Notes under the pieces: generated by a model
What the model saw: the letters and a program-made list of their open reading frames with translations, nothing else
Told to the model about the DNA's origin: nothing
Database searches by the model: none
NCBI RefSeq assembly: GCF_000686885.1
Contig: NZ_JMLU01000002.1
Coordinates: 62,001-126,000, forward strand
Direction of reading: 5' to 3'
Source of the DNA: Flavobacterium sasangense DSM 21067
Lineage (GTDB): Bacteria > Bacteroidota > Bacteroidia > Flavobacteriales > Flavobacteriaceae
DNA: 64,000 bases
Shown: positions 35,710 to 45,977 of the stretch, in pieces
Position numbering within the stretch: position 1 is the first letter of the stretch
Layout: each line of letters starts with the position of its first letter
Position numbers and translations under genes: made by a program

Positions 35710-36531
35710 TTATTTTTTCAATGTTAATTGGTATATTGTAGTTTCTAAAGTCTCCGTATCATTGTCTTCGCACAATAAAAATTCTAATTCGGTTTCTGAT
35801 TCTTTGTAAAACGTAATGCCTTCAAATTTCTGATGTTCCGATAATAATTGCACATTAATAATTTCAAATGTCGGTGCGTGCATGATTCCTAAAACGGTTC
35901 CTAAGACTTCGCCATCTTCATAAGTAGATTCGGTGTTTTCGGCGCAAGCCAAGAAATAAATTTTATCGTTCACTAAAATCGCATCAGTAAAAGTGGTTTC
36001 AATATCATCTAACGTTGGAAGTGAAATCGGTACAAATCGAATACCGTCTTCTTGATTGTTTGGAATAATAAAAATGCCATTTTGACTGTTTTTTGAATTT
36101 CCTCTTTGGAACAACAACATCGTTTGATGCGCATAAATAGCGCCTTCAATATTCAATTGGTCATCCGAAAACGAACCAACGGTTTTTAAATTTTGGTATA
36201 ATGCGGTTAAATCTTGCGTTTGTAAAGCATCCGAACCCAAATCTAAAGTAAACATCGTATTACGTTTTTGGGTTGAACCCGAACCTAACATAATTAGTTG
36301 ATTTCCATATTGGGTAATGCTCTCTAAATCAGGTTTATTTTCTTTTTCAATGTTTTCTCTCGCTTCTTTTACCAATGGAAATTTCAACAAAAGTTTCTTG
36401 TCGATGTCGAATTGGTACAAAAAGTTACTCGAATCCGAAATAACAAATAAAACATTTTGGGAATACACCAATCCAGATGCTGAAGAAATGCCTTGTATGG
36501 TTACGAAAGTAGTAAGTTTAAAATTTTCCAT
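35710..36531 (-). CDS. Predicted beta-propeller protein of unknown function
   Basis: 273 residues, no signal peptide. It is made of repeated four-strand-like segments (LVYSQNVLFVISDSSNFLYQFD, ESITQYGNQLIMLGSGS, AIYAHQTMLLFQRGN, AILVNDKIYFLACAEN, FEGITFYKESETELEFLLCEDN), the pattern of a six-bladed propeller resembling SdiA-regulated or phytase-like proteins. It may be DUF6929, but that is from memory and uncertain. No catalytic residues can be named. It is divergent from PPK2, with 65 bases between, and separate from the sigma operon. Confidence 0.7.
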   Translation of the reverse strand: MENFKLTTFVTIQGISSASGLVYSQNVLFVISDSSNFLYQFDIDKKLLLKFPLVKEARENIEKENKPDLESITQYGNQLIMLGSGSTQKRNTMFTLDLGSDALQTQDLTALYQNLKTVGSFSDDQLNIEGAIYAHQTMLLFQRGNSKNSQNGIFIIPNNQEDGIRFVPISLPTLDDIETTFTDAILVNDKIYFLACAENTESTYEDGEVLGTVLGIMHAPTFEIINVQLLSEHQKFEGITFYKESETELEFLLCEDNDTETLETTIYQLTLKK

Positions 36532-36596
36532 ATTTTTACAAATGCGATTTTTTAAGATTTAAAAATACTAACTTTACCACATTATTACCTATAAAA

Positions 36597-37478
36597 ATGA
36601 AAAATATCGAAATTGATCACCTAAAAGTTTCTTCAAATATTAAATTGAGTTCAATTCCAACTCATATGAATGTTAAGGCTTCGAAAAAGAAAAAGGAAAA
36701 AGAACTCGATAAAATCAGAATTAAATTAAGTAAATTACAAGATAAACTTTATGCGCACAATAAATATGGTGTGCTTATTTGTTTACAAGGTATGGATACT
36801 GCCGGAAAAGATAGTCTTGTTCGTGAAGTATTTAAAGAATTTAATGCACGTGGAGTAGTGGTACATAGTTTTAAAACACCAAACGCAAACGAATTAGAGC
36901 ATGATTTTCTATGGCGTCATTACATAGCTTTACCAGAAAAAGGCAAATTTTCTGTTTTTAACAGAACACATTATGAAAATGTTTTGGTAACCAGAGTGCA
37001 TCCTAATTATATTTTAAATGAGAATATTCCAGGTATTACAACTGTAGAAGACATTACAACTGAATTTTGGGAAAATCGTTTTGAAAGTATTAATAATTTT
37101 GAAAAACATATTTCTCAAAATGGCATTATCATATTGAAGTTTTTCTTGCATTTAAGCAAAGAAGAACAAAGACACCGCTTGATTAGAAGATTAGAAACTG
37201 AAAAACATAATTGGAAATTTTCTCCAAGTGATTTAAACGAAAGGGAATTGTGGGATGAATATCAAAGATGTTATGAAGAAGCAATCAATAAAACATCTAA
37301 AGCATATGCTCCTTGGTATATAATTCCAGCAGATAATAAAGAAACAGCTCGATATTTAGTAGCAAAATCAATCTTAGAAGAACTAGAAAAATATACGGAT
37401 ATAAAAGAACCAGAGCTTGAGCAAGAAATAAAAGATAATATTAAAATGTATCGAGATAAACTGGCAAGTGAACAATAA
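36597..37478 (+). CDS. Polyphosphate kinase 2 family protein
   Basis: 293 residues with the PPK2 P-loop kinase core: Walker A GMDTAGKDS (65-73), the lid-side word PNANELEHDFLWRH (95-108), the Walker-B-like FNRTHYE (121-127) and the downstream RRLETEKHNWKFSPSDLNER. PPK2 enzymes phosphorylate nucleoside mono- or diphosphates using polyphosphate. Size and motifs fit the short one-domain enzymes of class I/III, so AMP or ADP phosphorylation is likely, but class cannot be fixed by eye. Cytoplasmic. The adenosyltransferase gene follows 68 bases later. Confidence 0.92.
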   Translation: MKNIEIDHLKVSSNIKLSSIPTHMNVKASKKKKEKELDKIRIKLSKLQDKLYAHNKYGVLICLQGMDTAGKDSLVREVFKEFNARGVVVHSFKTPNANELEHDFLWRHYIALPEKGKFSVFNRTHYENVLVTRVHPNYILNENIPGITTVEDITTEFWENRFESINNFEKHISQNGIIILKFFLHLSKEEQRHRLIRRLETEKHNWKFSPSDLNERELWDEYQRCYEEAINKTSKAYAPWYIIPADNKETARYLVAKSILEELEKYTDIKEPELEQEIKDNIKMYRDKLASEQ

Positions 37479-37546
37479 ATTTGAAAGAGTCAAGAACAAT
37501 TTCAAGTTATATGAATAACTAAAATTAAAAACAATAAACTGATACA

Positions 37547-38116
37547 ATGAAAGTATATACGAAAACAGGTGACACCGGAACCACAGCATTATTTGGCGGA
37601 ACGCGTGTACCCAAACATCATATCCGAATAGAAAGTTATGGAACAGTTGATGAATTAAATTCGCATATCGGATTAATTCGCGACCAAGATATGAGCGATT
37701 TATACAAAAAAGTACTAATCGAAGTTCAAGATAGATTATTCACAGTCGGAGCTATTTTAGCCACACCACCCGAAAAAGAAACTCTTAAAAACGGTCAACC
37801 ACGCTTGCAAAACCTTGGAATTGTGGAATCAGATATTGAATTTTTGGAAAACGAAATCGATACCATGGAAGAAGCGTTACCGCCAATGACACATTTTGTT
37901 TTGCCAGGAGGTCATACAACGGTGTCATATTGTCATATTGCACGCTGTGTGTGCCGTAGAGCCGAGCGTTTAGCTGTTCATTTGAATGACATAGAACCGA
38001 CAGATGAACGTGTAATTAAGTACCTAAACCGACTTTCTGACTATCTTTTTGTGTTGGCACGAAAGTTGTCCCATGATTTGAACGCTGACGAAGTACAATG
38101 GATTCCTAGAAAATAG
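37547..38116 (+). CDS. PduO-type cob(I)yrinate/cobalamin adenosyltransferase
   Basis: 189 residues beginning MKVYTKTGDTGTTALFGGTR, the ATP-binding signature of the PduO/MMAB family. It also has VDELNSHIGLIR, FVLPGG and the C-terminal RCVCRRAERLAVHL...YLNRLSDYLFVLAR. It transfers the adenosyl group from ATP to cob(I)alamin, making the cofactor for methylmalonyl-CoA mutase. The MeaB chaperone for that mutase is encoded 8 kb away (45978). No mutase gene or B12 riboswitch is in the window. Full length. Confidence 0.95.
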   Translation: MKVYTKTGDTGTTALFGGTRVPKHHIRIESYGTVDELNSHIGLIRDQDMSDLYKKVLIEVQDRLFTVGAILATPPEKETLKNGQPRLQNLGIVESDIEFLENEIDTMEEALPPMTHFVLPGGHTTVSYCHIARCVCRRAERLAVHLNDIEPTDERVIKYLNRLSDYLFVLARKLSHDLNADEVQWIPRK

Positions 38117-38231
38117 TGTTCAGTAATCAGTTTTAAGTGTTCATTATGTCTGAAAACAGCGATGAAAAGTCATGTTTTGAGTACTTAAAAAAAAACGTTC
38201 TTAAATTTTAATAAAAAAAGTAAAAAAAAAC

Positions 38232-38261
38232 TTGCCTTATTGGGTAATAAATTTATTTTTG
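38232..38261 (+). promoter_or_regulatory. Candidate promoter of the DUF2795 gene
   Basis: TTG (38232-38234), 19-base spacer, TATTTTTG (38254-38261), 22 bases before the ATG. The rest of the 167-base gap carries a loose direct repeat (AGTGTTCA at about 38115 and 38137) and poly-A runs. Confidence 0.6.
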
Positions 38262-38283
38262 CATAAACTTAAATCGATAAAAG

Positions 38284-38505
38284 ATGTATTGGACATTAGA
38301 ATTAGCGTCATACTTAAGTGATGCGCCTTGGCCAGCAACCAAAGATGAACTTATCGACTATGCTATCAGAACTGGAGCTCCATTAGAAGTAGTGGAAAAC
38401 TTACAATCTATAGAAGACGAAGGAGAAATCTATGAATCAATGGAAGAGATTTGGCCTGATTATCCTACTGACGAAGATTATCTTTGGAATGAGGATGAAT
38501 ATTAA
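38284..38505 (+). CDS. DUF2795 small acidic protein
   Basis: 73 residues: YWTLELASYLSDAPWPATKDELIDYAIRTGAP followed by VVENLQSI and a strongly acidic tail (DEDYLWNEDEY). The SYLxxxxWPATKxELIxYA pattern is the DUF2795 core, a small helical fold of unknown function that is near-universal in Bacteroidota. It has its own promoter, and a terminator sits 24 bases behind its stop, ahead of secA. Confidence 0.88.
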   Translation: MYWTLELASYLSDAPWPATKDELIDYAIRTGAPLEVVENLQSIEDEGEIYESMEEIWPDYPTDEDYLWNEDEY

Positions 38506-38529
38506 AAAATAAATAAACACAACAGAAAC

Positions 38530-38554
38530 AAGTCTCTTTACTGAGACTTTTTTT
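38530..38554 (+). terminator. Terminator between the DUF2795 gene and secA
   Basis: AAGTCTC (38530-38536) pairs with GAGACTT (38543-38549), loop TTTACT, followed by a T run. Confidence 0.8.
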
Positions 38555-38559
38555 GTGGT

Positions 38560-38567
38560 TATATTTG
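38560..38567 (+). promoter_or_regulatory. Candidate -7 element for secA
   Basis: TATATTTG fits TAnnTTTG and lies 25 bases before the secA ATG, directly after the T tract of the preceding terminator. Confidence 0.5.
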
Positions 38568-38592
38568 CAAACCTTTTAGAAAATAAAAAATT

Positions 38593-41500
38593 ATGAGTAT
38601 CATAAATTCCATATTGAAAGCTTTTGTGGGAGACAAATCGGAGAAAGATGTAAAAGCGATTCAACCACTTATTAACAAAGTAAAATCTTTTGAGAGTGCT
38701 TTACAAGCATTGTCTCATGATGAATTGCGTGCTAAAACAGCCGAATTCAAAGCTAAAATTCAACAAGCTCGCGCTGACAAAGACGCTAAAATTGCTTCTT
38801 TAAAACAAGACGCAGAACAAACTCAAGACATCGATGCGCGTGAAGATATTTATGCTGAAATCGATAAAATTGAGAAAGAAGCTTATGAGATTTCTGAGAA
38901 AGTATTAAACGAAATTCTTCCAGAAGCGTTTGCAGTTGTAAAAGAAACAGCGCGTCGTTTTAAAGATAATACAACGATTACAGTTACTGCTACTCCAAAA
39001 GACAGAGAGTTATCAGCAACTAAATCGTATATCACAATTGAAGGTGATAATGCTACTTGGGCAAACTCTTGGAATGCGGCTGGAAAAGCTATCACTTGGG
39101 ATATGATTCACTACGACGTTCAGTTGATTGGTGGAGTGGTTTTGCATCAAGGTAAAATTGCCGAAATGCAAACAGGTGAAGGAAAAACATTAGTAGCAAC
39201 ATTACCATTATACTTAAATGCTTTAACAGGAAACGGAGTGCATTTAGTAACAGTGAATGACTACTTAGCAAAACGTGATAGTACGTGGAAAGCTCCTTTA
39301 TTTGAGTTCCATGGTTTAACAGTTGATTGTATTGATAATCACCAACCAAACTCTCCAGAAAGAAGAAAAGCATACGAAGCGGATATTACTTATGGTACTA
39401 ATAACGAATTTGGCTTCGATTATTTGAGAGATAACATGGCGCATGCTCCAGAAGATTTGGTACAACGCAAACACAATTATGCAATTGTCGATGAGGTTGA
39501 CTCGGTATTAATTGATGATGCTAGAACGCCATTGATTATTTCTGGTCCAGTGCCGCAAGGAGATCGTCACGAGTTCTTAGAATTAAAGCCAAAAGTTGAA
39601 AACTTAGTTACGTTACAACGTAAATTAGCTACAGATTGTTTAACGGAAGCTAAACGTTTATTCAAAGAAGGAAATACTAAAGATGCTGGATTCAACTTAT
39701 ATCGTTCATACAGAGCGTTACCAAAAAGTAAAGCGTTAATTAAATTCTTATCGGAAGAAGGAGTAAAACAATTACTTCAAAAAACAGAGAATTACTACAT
39801 GCAAGATAACAACAGAGAAATGCCAAAAATCGATGAGGCGTTGTACTTTGTTATCGAAGAAAAAAATAACCAAGTTGAATTAACAGATAACGGAATTCAG
39901 TTTTTATCAACCGATACGGATTCTCAATTCTTCGTTTTACCTGATATTGGTTCAGGAATTGCCCAAATCGAAAAAGAAAATTTATCTCCGGAAGAAGCAG
40001 CTGAGAAAAAAGAAGAATTATTCCGTGATTTCTCTGTAAAATCTGAACGTATTCATACGTTAACGCAGTTATTAAAAGCGTATACGTTATTCGAAAAAGA
40101 TACAGAATACGTTATCATGGACAATAAAGTAATGATTGTAGATGAGCAAACAGGACGTATCATGGATGGTCGTCGTTACTCGGATGGTTTACACCAAGCA
40201 ATCGAAGCTAAAGAAAACGTAAAAATTGAAGCAGCAACGCAAACTTTTGCAACAATTACGTTACAGAATTATTTCCGTATGTATAATAAGTTGGGAGGTA
40301 TGACGGGAACAGCTTCAACCGAAGCAGGAGAGTTCTGGGAAATCTACAAATTAGATGTAGTAGAAATTCCAACTAACCGTCCAATTGCTCGTAAAGATAA
40401 AGACGATTTAATTTATAGAACTGTTCGTGAGAAATTCAACGCTGTTATCGAAGATGTAGTACAATTATCAAATGCAGGAAGACCGGTATTGATTGGAACA
40501 ACTTCAGTAGAGATTTCGGAATTATTAAGCCGAATGTTGAAATTAAGAGGTATTCAACACAATGTATTGAATGCTAAAATGCACAAAAGCGAGGCTGAAA
40601 TTGTAGCAGAAGCAGGTAAGCCTGGAGTAGTTACGATTGCAACCAACATGGCAGGTCGTGGTACCGATATTAAATTATCTGATGAAGTTAAAAAAGCAGG
40701 TGGTTTAGCTATTATCGGAACAGAACGTCATGATTCACGTCGTGTTGACCGTCAGTTACGTGGTCGTGCGGGTCGTCAAGGAGATGTGGGTAGTTCGCAA
40801 TTCTATGTTTCTTTGGAAGATAACTTAATGCGTTTATTCGGTTCAGAAAGAGTAGCGAAAGTTATGGATAGAATTGGTCTGAAAGAAGGAGAAGTGATTC
40901 AACATTCGATGATGACAAAATCTATCGAAAGAGCGCAGAAAAAAGTAGAAGAAAATAACTTTGGTGTTCGTAAACGTTTGTTAGAATACGACGACGTAAT
41001 GAATGCACAAAGAGAAGTAGTATACAAAAGAAGACGTCACGCTTTGCACGGAGAACGTTTGAAAGTGGATATTGCGAACATGATGTACGATACGTGCGAA
41101 TTAGTTGTTGAGCAAAACAAACTAGCAGATGATTTCAAAAACTTCGAGTTTGAATTGATTCGTTACTTCTCAATCAGTGCACCAGTTACACCAGCGGAAT
41201 TTGCAAAATTATCAGCAAGAGAAATTACTGGAAAAACATATAAAGCAGTTTTAGCTCATTATGAGGAAAAAATTGCGAGAGATGCTCGTGAAGCGTATCC
41301 AATCATCAAAAATGTGTACGAAAACAATAATGGTCAGTACCAAAGAATTATTGTGCCTTTCTCTGACGGAATCAAATCATTAAATGTGGTTACCGATTTA
41401 GAAAAAGCATATACTTCAGAAGGACGTTCGTTAGTGGCAGATTTCGAGAAAAACATCACATTAGCAATTGTGGATGAAGCTTGGAAAAAACACTTACGTA

Positions 41501-41949
41501 AAATGGACGAATTGAAACAATCGGTTCAGTTAGCGGTTCACGAACAAAAAGATCCTTTATTGATTTACAAATTTGAAGCGTTCAACTTGTTCAAGAAAAT
41601 GATTGACGATGTGAATAAAGAAGTAATTTCGTTCTTGTTCAAAGGTGATTTACCTTCTCATAATACATCGGAAATTCAGGAAGCTAAGCAAGTGCAACAA
41701 AAAGAAAACTATACTGAATCTAAAGAAGATTTAGATAGCGAAGATACAGCAGCACAAGCAAGAAGAGCCGGAGAAATGGCAAGTCAAAGACCTCAAGTAA
41801 CGGAAACAATTACTAGAGAAATGCCAAAAATCAATCGTAATGACACTGTTACTATCAAACACGTAATGAGTGGCAAAAGCGAAACCATGAAATACAAAAA
41901 AGCAGAAAGCATGATTGCTTCTGGCGAATGGGTTTTGGTTAACGAATAA
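38593..41949 (+). CDS. secA: Protein translocase ATPase SecA
   Basis: 1118 residues, about 200 longer than E. coli SecA, as is common in Bacteroidota. N-terminal region with helical insertions (40-110); NBD1 Walker A GEGKT at 195-199 ([11 protein letters not shown]), the VNDYLAKRD word and [22 protein letters not shown]2 with [17 protein letters not shown] and [12 protein letters not shown]. The wing and scaffold end in a long acidic linker. The C-terminal zinc finger of E. coli SecA is replaced by a segment ending [17 protein letters not shown]. It drives preproteins through SecYEG. Single gene, followed by a terminator. Confidence 0.97.
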   Translation: MSIINSILKAFVGDKSEKDVKAIQPLINKVKSFESALQALSHDELRAKTAEFKAKIQQARADKDAKIASLKQDAEQTQDIDAREDIYAEIDKIEKEAYEISEKVLNEILPEAFAVVKETARRFKDNTTITVTATPKDRELSATKSYITIEGDNATWANSWNAAGKAITWDMIHYDVQLIGGVVLHQGKIAEMQTGEGKTLVATLPLYLNALTGNGVHLVTVNDYLAKRDSTWKAPLFEFHGLTVDCIDNHQPNSPERRKAYEADITYGTNNEFGFDYLRDNMAHAPEDLVQRKHNYAIVDEVDSVLIDDARTPLIISGPVPQGDRHEFLELKPKVENLVTLQRKLATDCLTEAKRLFKEGNTKDAGFNLYRSYRALPKSKALIKFLSEEGVKQLLQKTENYYMQDNNREMPKIDEALYFVIEEKNNQVELTDNGIQFLSTDTDSQFFVLPDIGSGIAQIEKENLSPEEAAEKKEELFRDFSVKSERIHTLTQLLKAYTLFEKDTEYVIMDNKVMIVDEQTGRIMDGRRYSDGLHQAIEAKENVKIEAATQTFATITLQNYFRMYNKLGGMTGTASTEAGEFWEIYKLDVVEIPTNRPIARKDKDDLIYRTVREKFNAVIEDVVQLSNAGRPVLIGTTSVEISELLSRMLKLRGIQHNVLNAKMHKSEAEIVAEAGKPGVVTIATNMAGRGTDIKLSDEVKKAGGLAIIGTERHDSRRVDRQLRGRAGRQGDVGSSQFYVSLEDNLMRLFGSERVAKVMDRIGLKEGEVIQHSMMTKSIERAQKKVEENNFGVRKRLLEYDDVMNAQREVVYKRRRHALHGERLKVDIANMMYDTCELVVEQNKLADDFKNFEFELIRYFSISAPVTPAEFAKLSAREITGKTYKAVLAHYEEKIARDAREAYPIIKNVYENNNGQYQRIIVPFSDGIKSLNVVTDLEKAYTSEGRSLVADFEKNITLAIVDEAWKKHLRKMDELKQSVQLAVHEQKDPLLIYKFEAFNLFKKMIDDVNKEVISFLFKGDLPSHNTSEIQEAKQVQQKENYTESKEDLDSEDTAAQARRAGEMASQRPQVTETITREMPKINRNDTVTIKHVMSGKSETMKYKKAESMIASGEWVLVNE

Positions 41950-41972
41950 TCAAAAACACATAAAAATAAACT

Positions 41973-42007
41973 AATCCTCAATTGCTAAAAGTAGTTGGGG
42001 ATTTTTT
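41973..42007 (+). terminator. Terminator of secA
   Basis: AATCCTCAA (41973-41981) pairs with TTGGGGATT (41995-42003, one G-T), followed by TTTT; its T tract runs into the next promoter element. Confidence 0.75.
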
Positions 42008-42014
42008 ATCTTTG
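42007..42014 (+). promoter_or_regulatory. Candidate -7 element for the gene at 42037
   Basis: TATCTTTG (TAnnTTTG) lies 22 bases before the ATG and begins at the last T of the secA terminator. Confidence 0.5.
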
Positions 42015-42036
42015 GTAAAATTATAAATCTCCCAAA

Positions 42037-42609
42037 ATGAAATCTAAATTCCTATTTGTCGTATTATTTCTTTTTCAAACTATTGCTGTTTTAGCACAAG
42101 ATATGGCTTCATTAAAAACGGAAGCTTTAAAATCATACAAAGCGAGTGTAAATATGAATTTTGACGATATTTTCGCTACTACCTATCCAAAAGTGTTTGA
42201 TATTATTCCGCAAGACCAAATGAAAAAAATGTTTGGTCAAATGATGGAAAATGAACAATTTTCAATAAAGTTAGTGGAAGTAGAGCCTAATTTTTCATTT
42301 GGCGAAATCAAAAAAATAGAAGGAAAATCGTTTTGTATGGTAACGTACAATAACGTAATGACGATGAAATTCAAACAACCAATGGATGATGCAGAATCTA
42401 TGGTAGATATTTTCAGATCGTCTATGGAAGCAGATAAAGTTACCTATGATAAGTTAACCAATACATTCCGTATCGAAATGCGTTCTACACTAATCGCAGT
42501 TGCGGATGATTTGACAAAAAACCAATGGAAATTTTTAAATAAAGACAAAGAAAACAAAATGTTTTCGATGTTATTTGATGCAAAAATTTTAAAAGCTTTA
42601 GGATTGTAA
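42037..42609 (+). CDS. Secreted protein of unknown function
   Basis: 190 residues with signal peptide MKSKFLFVVLFLFQTIAVLAQ. The mature part is mixed helix and strand with many methionines (QDQMKKMFGQMMENEQF, DAESMVDIFRSSMEADK). The early part resembles short DUF2059-like helical pairs, but I would not claim the family. Probably periplasmic. It is followed after one base by a small cytoplasmic protein, forming a two- or three-gene unit. Confidence 0.75.
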   Translation: MKSKFLFVVLFLFQTIAVLAQDMASLKTEALKSYKASVNMNFDDIFATTYPKVFDIIPQDQMKKMFGQMMENEQFSIKLVEVEPNFSFGEIKKIEGKSFCMVTYNNVMTMKFKQPMDDAESMVDIFRSSMEADKVTYDKLTNTFRIEMRSTLIAVADDLTKNQWKFLNKDKENKMFSMLFDAKILKALGL

Positions 42610-42610
42610 T

Positions 42611-43012
42611 ATGAACGAAAATAATATCACTTACACCGAATTTTTCAACCAAGTTAGAGCGAGTATTGCGAATGGCACATTTGCTAAATTAACGCTAGCC
42701 AAAACCGTTGGAAAACCCGAATTACAAAATATTTACGTAAAAACTATCGTAGAAGACAACATCTTAAAATTGTCGATGACGTATAAAATTTACACGACTG
42801 AAAAGCAAGAATTGGTAAAAATTTGTAAATTAGACGATTTAGAAGCAGAGTTAATTCCGCACATCAATAATCCATTTTTATCTGCTCTGTTATTTACTAC
42901 CGAAGCCGATATTACCATGAAATTAAATAAAAAACGCGTGGCAAGTATTATCGAACAACCGCCAACGTTTAAAAATGCAGATGCAAATTTATTGGAGTTT
43001 TTGAATAGATAA
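42611..43012 (+). CDS. Conserved protein of unknown function
   Basis: 133 residues, no signal peptide or membrane segment, beginning one base after the preceding stop. The sequence FFNQVRASIANGTFAKLTLAKTVGKPELQNIYVKTIV, then LSMTYKIYT and FLSALLFTTEADITMKLNKK, resembles a stand-alone version of the domain found N-terminal to some SAM-dependent methyltransferases. This is a weak recollection and no methyltransferase motif is present here. Function is unknown. Confidence 0.7.
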   Translation: MNENNITYTEFFNQVRASIANGTFAKLTLAKTVGKPELQNIYVKTIVEDNILKLSMTYKIYTTEKQELVKICKLDDLEAELIPHINNPFLSALLFTTEADITMKLNKKRVASIIEQPPTFKNADANLLEFLNR

Positions 43013-43036
43013 TTATAGTTAAATAATAGAATTCTT

Positions 43037-43516
43037 ATGAAGTGTTATTCTATAATTTTATTGTTGTTTTGTTCTTTTTTTTCTCATGGGCAAGTAAATT
43101 CTGCAAATATTAAAATTGATAGCATTACTTCGTTACATCTTGTTAGAGAAAAATTTAATCCTGAAATAAATAAACTCGAGATAAAGAACGGTTTTGTTTT
43201 AGGAATTAATGATTCTCCTTTATTCGGTTCTGATGGTGAAATTCCAAAATATAAATTGATTAAAGCTACACTTAAAATTAAAGATAAAAGTTATAATTTA
43301 CAAGTTGACAATATGTATAATCCTTGGACAGGAGATCAATTAAATGTTAATTTTTTTAAAATAATTCATAGTGGAGAAAATCATCATCTTCTCAAATGTA
43401 TCTTTTCTGATGGAGCAGGAACTTATGCTGCACAATGGTTAATTGAATGGAATTCAAGCATTAGAGATATTATTACAAAAGATGAATTAATTATTGAATC
43501 ATATTTTCAAAAATAA
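43037..43516 (+). CDS. Secreted protein of unknown function
   Basis: 159 residues with a signal peptide (MKCYSIILLLFCSFFSHGQ). The mature part is beta-rich (FVLGINDSPLFGSDGEIPKYKLIKATLKIKDKSYNLQV, HHLLKCIFSDGAGTYAAQWLIEW). Similar small exported proteins occur singly in Flavobacteriia; I cannot assign a family. Lower GC and isoleucine/asparagine-rich composition compared with the flanking metabolic genes hint at an accessory gene. It ends 30 bases before the convergent FAD oxidase gene. Confidence 0.7.
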   Translation: MKCYSIILLLFCSFFSHGQVNSANIKIDSITSLHLVREKFNPEINKLEIKNGFVLGINDSPLFGSDGEIPKYKLIKATLKIKDKSYNLQVDNMYNPWTGDQLNVNFFKIIHSGENHHLLKCIFSDGAGTYAAQWLIEWNSSIRDIITKDELIIESYFQK

Positions 43517-43546
43517 GAGAAATTCTGTGTCAATATTCTTTATAAT

Positions 43547-44944
43547 CTATTCCCCATCCGGAAAAATTTTCCCAGGATTCAACACATTATTGGGGTCAAA
43601 AATCGCTTTGATGCGTTCCATTAATTCCAAATGTACTTTTGAAAAGGCAATATCCATGTAGTTTTTTTGTACTAAACCAATACCGTGTTCGCCAGAAAGT
43701 GTTCCTTTTAAACCAACCGTCAATTCAAAAATCTCGCGAATACCTTTTGGAACTTCAGTTTTCCAATTGTCATCGCTCATGTTACCTTTGATGATGTTAA
43801 CGTGTAAATTACCATCGCCCGCATGGCCATAACACACGGATTGAAACCCATATTTTGCTCCAATTTCTTTGATACCTTTTAATAGTTTTGGTAATTCATA
43901 TCTTGGTACAACCGTATCTTCTTCTTTATAAATCGAATTCGCTTTTACTGCTTCTGCCACAGAACGACGCATTTTCCAAAGTGCATTTTTTTGTTCTTCG
44001 GTATCAGCAAACAAAACTTCGTCGATTTCAAATTGTTCTACGACTGCTAAAATTTGTTCAGCTTCTTGCATCAAAATTTCTGGGTAATTTCCATCTACTT
44101 CAATCAACAAATGCGCTTGAACGATCTCTTTTACTTTCACATTTAAACCATCGACAAATTTCAATGTCCAATCAATCGCATCGCGTTCCATAAACTCTAA
44201 AGCACTTGGTACAATTCCGGCTCTAAAAATGGCTGAAACCGCTTCACACGCTTGTTCCGCTTTATAAAACGGAACCAAAAGCAATACGTTATGTTTGTTT
44301 TGAGGTAATAATTTCAATACAATTTTAGTTACGATTCCCAAAGTTCCTTCGCTACCCACCATCAATTGGGTAATGTTGTAACCAGTCGAATTTTTCAAGG
44401 TATTCGCACCTGTCCAAATGATATCGCCTGTTGGTAAAACTACTTCTAAATTTAAGACATAATCTTTGGTAACACCATATTTCAAAGCTCTCGCACCACC
44501 CGAATTTTCTGCAATATTTCCACCAATAAAACAACTTCCCATGCTACTTGGATCTACAGGATAAAACAAGCTTTTTTCAGCAACAGCTTCACGTAAAACT
44601 TGTGTAATTACGCCAGGTTCGGTAGTAACTTGTAAATTTTGCTCGTCAATTTCAATAATTTGATTAAATCTCTCCATCGAAATCGCAATACCACCATAAA
44701 TCGATAAAGCACCACCACTCAAACCAGTACGCGCACCAATCGGAGTTGTGGGAATTTTATAAGTGTTGGAAACTTTTAAAATTTGCGCCACTTCTTCCGT
44801 ATTCGCAGGTTTTACCACAACATGAGGTGGAAAACTCAAATCTTCCGTTTCATCATGTCCATACGCTTTTCGAGTAGCCTCATCAGTAAAAATATAAGCC
44901 GAACCTACAATGTTTTCAAGCGCCAGTATTATTTCAGGATTCAT
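43547..44944 (-). CDS. FAD-linked oxidase, GlcD/D-lactate dehydrogenase type
   Basis: 465 residues: PCMH-type FAD domain (PTTPIGARTGLSGGAL, PVDPSSMGSCFIGGNIAENSGG), then the FAD-oxidase C-terminal domain with GHAGDGNLHVNI and SGEHGIG. These are the words of glycolate oxidase subunit GlcD and D-2-hydroxyacid dehydrogenases, which oxidise D-lactate, glycolate or D-2-hydroxyglutarate to keto acids. It lies 25 bases behind an AEC-family carrier on the same strand, so a 2-hydroxyacid uptake and oxidation pair is a reasonable inference. No iron-sulphur GlcF partner is adjacent. Confidence 0.9.
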   Translation of the reverse strand: MNPEIILALENIVGSAYIFTDEATRKAYGHDETEDLSFPPHVVVKPANTEEVAQILKVSNTYKIPTTPIGARTGLSGGALSIYGGIAISMERFNQIIEIDEQNLQVTTEPGVITQVLREAVAEKSLFYPVDPSSMGSCFIGGNIAENSGGARALKYGVTKDYVLNLEVVLPTGDIIWTGANTLKNSTGYNITQLMVGSEGTLGIVTKIVLKLLPQNKHNVLLLVPFYKAEQACEAVSAIFRAGIVPSALEFMERDAIDWTLKFVDGLNVKVKEIVQAHLLIEVDGNYPEILMQEAEQILAVVEQFEIDEVLFADTEEQKNALWKMRRSVAEAVKANSIYKEEDTVVPRYELPKLLKGIKEIGAKYGFQSVCYGHAGDGNLHVNIIKGNMSDDNWKTEVPKGIREIFELTVGLKGTLSGEHGIGLVQKNYMDIAFSKVHLELMERIKAIFDPNNVLNPGKIFPDGE

Positions 44945-44969
44945 AGTGTAAAATTGAAAAGTAAAGATA

Positions 44970-45881
44970 TTAAAAACTACTTAAAACCCAATACCAAATA
45001 GCAATAGTAATCAACGACAATGGAATTCCAATCCCAATCATCATACTACTTAATTTCGGTTTTAATCCGTAGTTAGAGGCTAAAATCGCACCCGTAATCA
45101 TCGGCGCCATGGCAGATTCCATAATAGAAACATCAATTTCTAAACCTTTTCCGTTTAATACGATTTTGTATAGCAAAAAGAAAAAAGCGGGCATTAAAAT
45201 CAATTTGAAAAGTAAGCCTAAAGTTAGAAAACGCCAATGTTTGCTTCGCGTATCAATTTTTAATTGCAATCCAACAGCTACTAAAGCAACTGGAGTTACG
45301 GTGTTTCCAATTCTTAAAAACGAGTTTTGTAATGCTTCTGGAAATTCTAAAGTGAATATGGTACAGAGAAGAGCAATCGTAAACGCAATAAAAGGTGGGA
45401 ATTTTACAATTTTTAATACGATTTCAGAAGTACTTAAATTTCCTCTTGAAAAACTAGCTGCAACTAATATTCCTAAGGTAGTTACTACTACGAATGAACC
45501 AGGTTGGTCTACGATAATGGCAGTTTTCAATCCTTCAGATCCAAATAAAGCTTCAATGATGGGAAATCCTACGAATGAAGTATTGCTCAATCCACCAGTC
45601 AAAATCAAACAACCAATTAACTTTTTTGACCATTTGAAATAGGTTCCCAACGCATAGAAAAATACGAACGATAATCCGAAACCTAACCATGCAATTCCTA
45701 AAGGATAAAGCAGAGCCAATGAAATAGTGATTTTCGGAATATAATACAACGCCATAGCCGGAAGCGAAACGTAAATCACGTATTGATTCAAACTTTGATA
45801 GGCGTTTTTAGGAAATTGCGGCACTTTTTGAAGCGCAACGCCTAAAATCAAACATAAAAATAAAAGAATGATGTTTTCCAT
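44970..45881 (-). CDS. AEC-family (auxin efflux carrier) transporter
   Basis: 303 residues with about ten membrane helices. The words NQYVIYVSLPAMALYYIP, GGLSNTSFVGFPIIEALFG and APMITGAILASNYGL are the AEC family pattern, with the NTSFVG/GFP crossover region. Bacterial members carry malate, malonate and other organic acids. It is the first gene of a minus-strand pair with the GlcD-like oxidase, and a TACCTTTG element lies 20 bases upstream of its ATG. Confidence 0.9.
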   Translation of the reverse strand: MENIILLFLCLILGVALQKVPQFPKNAYQSLNQYVIYVSLPAMALYYIPKITISLALLYPLGIAWLGFGLSFVFFYALGTYFKWSKKLIGCLILTGGLSNTSFVGFPIIEALFGSEGLKTAIIVDQPGSFVVVTTLGILVAASFSRGNLSTSEIVLKIVKFPPFIAFTIALLCTIFTLEFPEALQNSFLRIGNTVTPVALVAVGLQLKIDTRSKHWRFLTLGLLFKLILMPAFFFLLYKIVLNGKGLEIDVSIMESAMAPMITGAILASNYGLKPKLSSMMIGIGIPLSLITIAIWYWVLSSF

Positions 45882-45900
45882 ATGTCGAAAATCGAGAATA

Positions 45901-45908
45901 CAAAGGTA
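45901..45908 (-). promoter_or_regulatory. Candidate -7 element for the AEC transporter
   Basis: Minus strand TACCTTTG matches TAnnTTTG at a suitable distance from the start at 45881. Confidence 0.5.
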
Positions 45909-45977
45909 ATTAAACCTTGAGATTTCGATGTTTCATATTCCTACATTTTTTGTATTTTTACACAAAGCAAAACTCTT

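Noticed and set aside
38117-38283. Cobalamin riboswitch near the adenosyltransferase gene
   Set aside because: No B12-box-like word, and the sequence lies downstream of that gene, beside DUF2795.
45109-45642. 177-codon plus-strand frame inside the AEC transporter
   Set aside because: Opposite frame of a clear membrane transporter; it has no recognisable domain.
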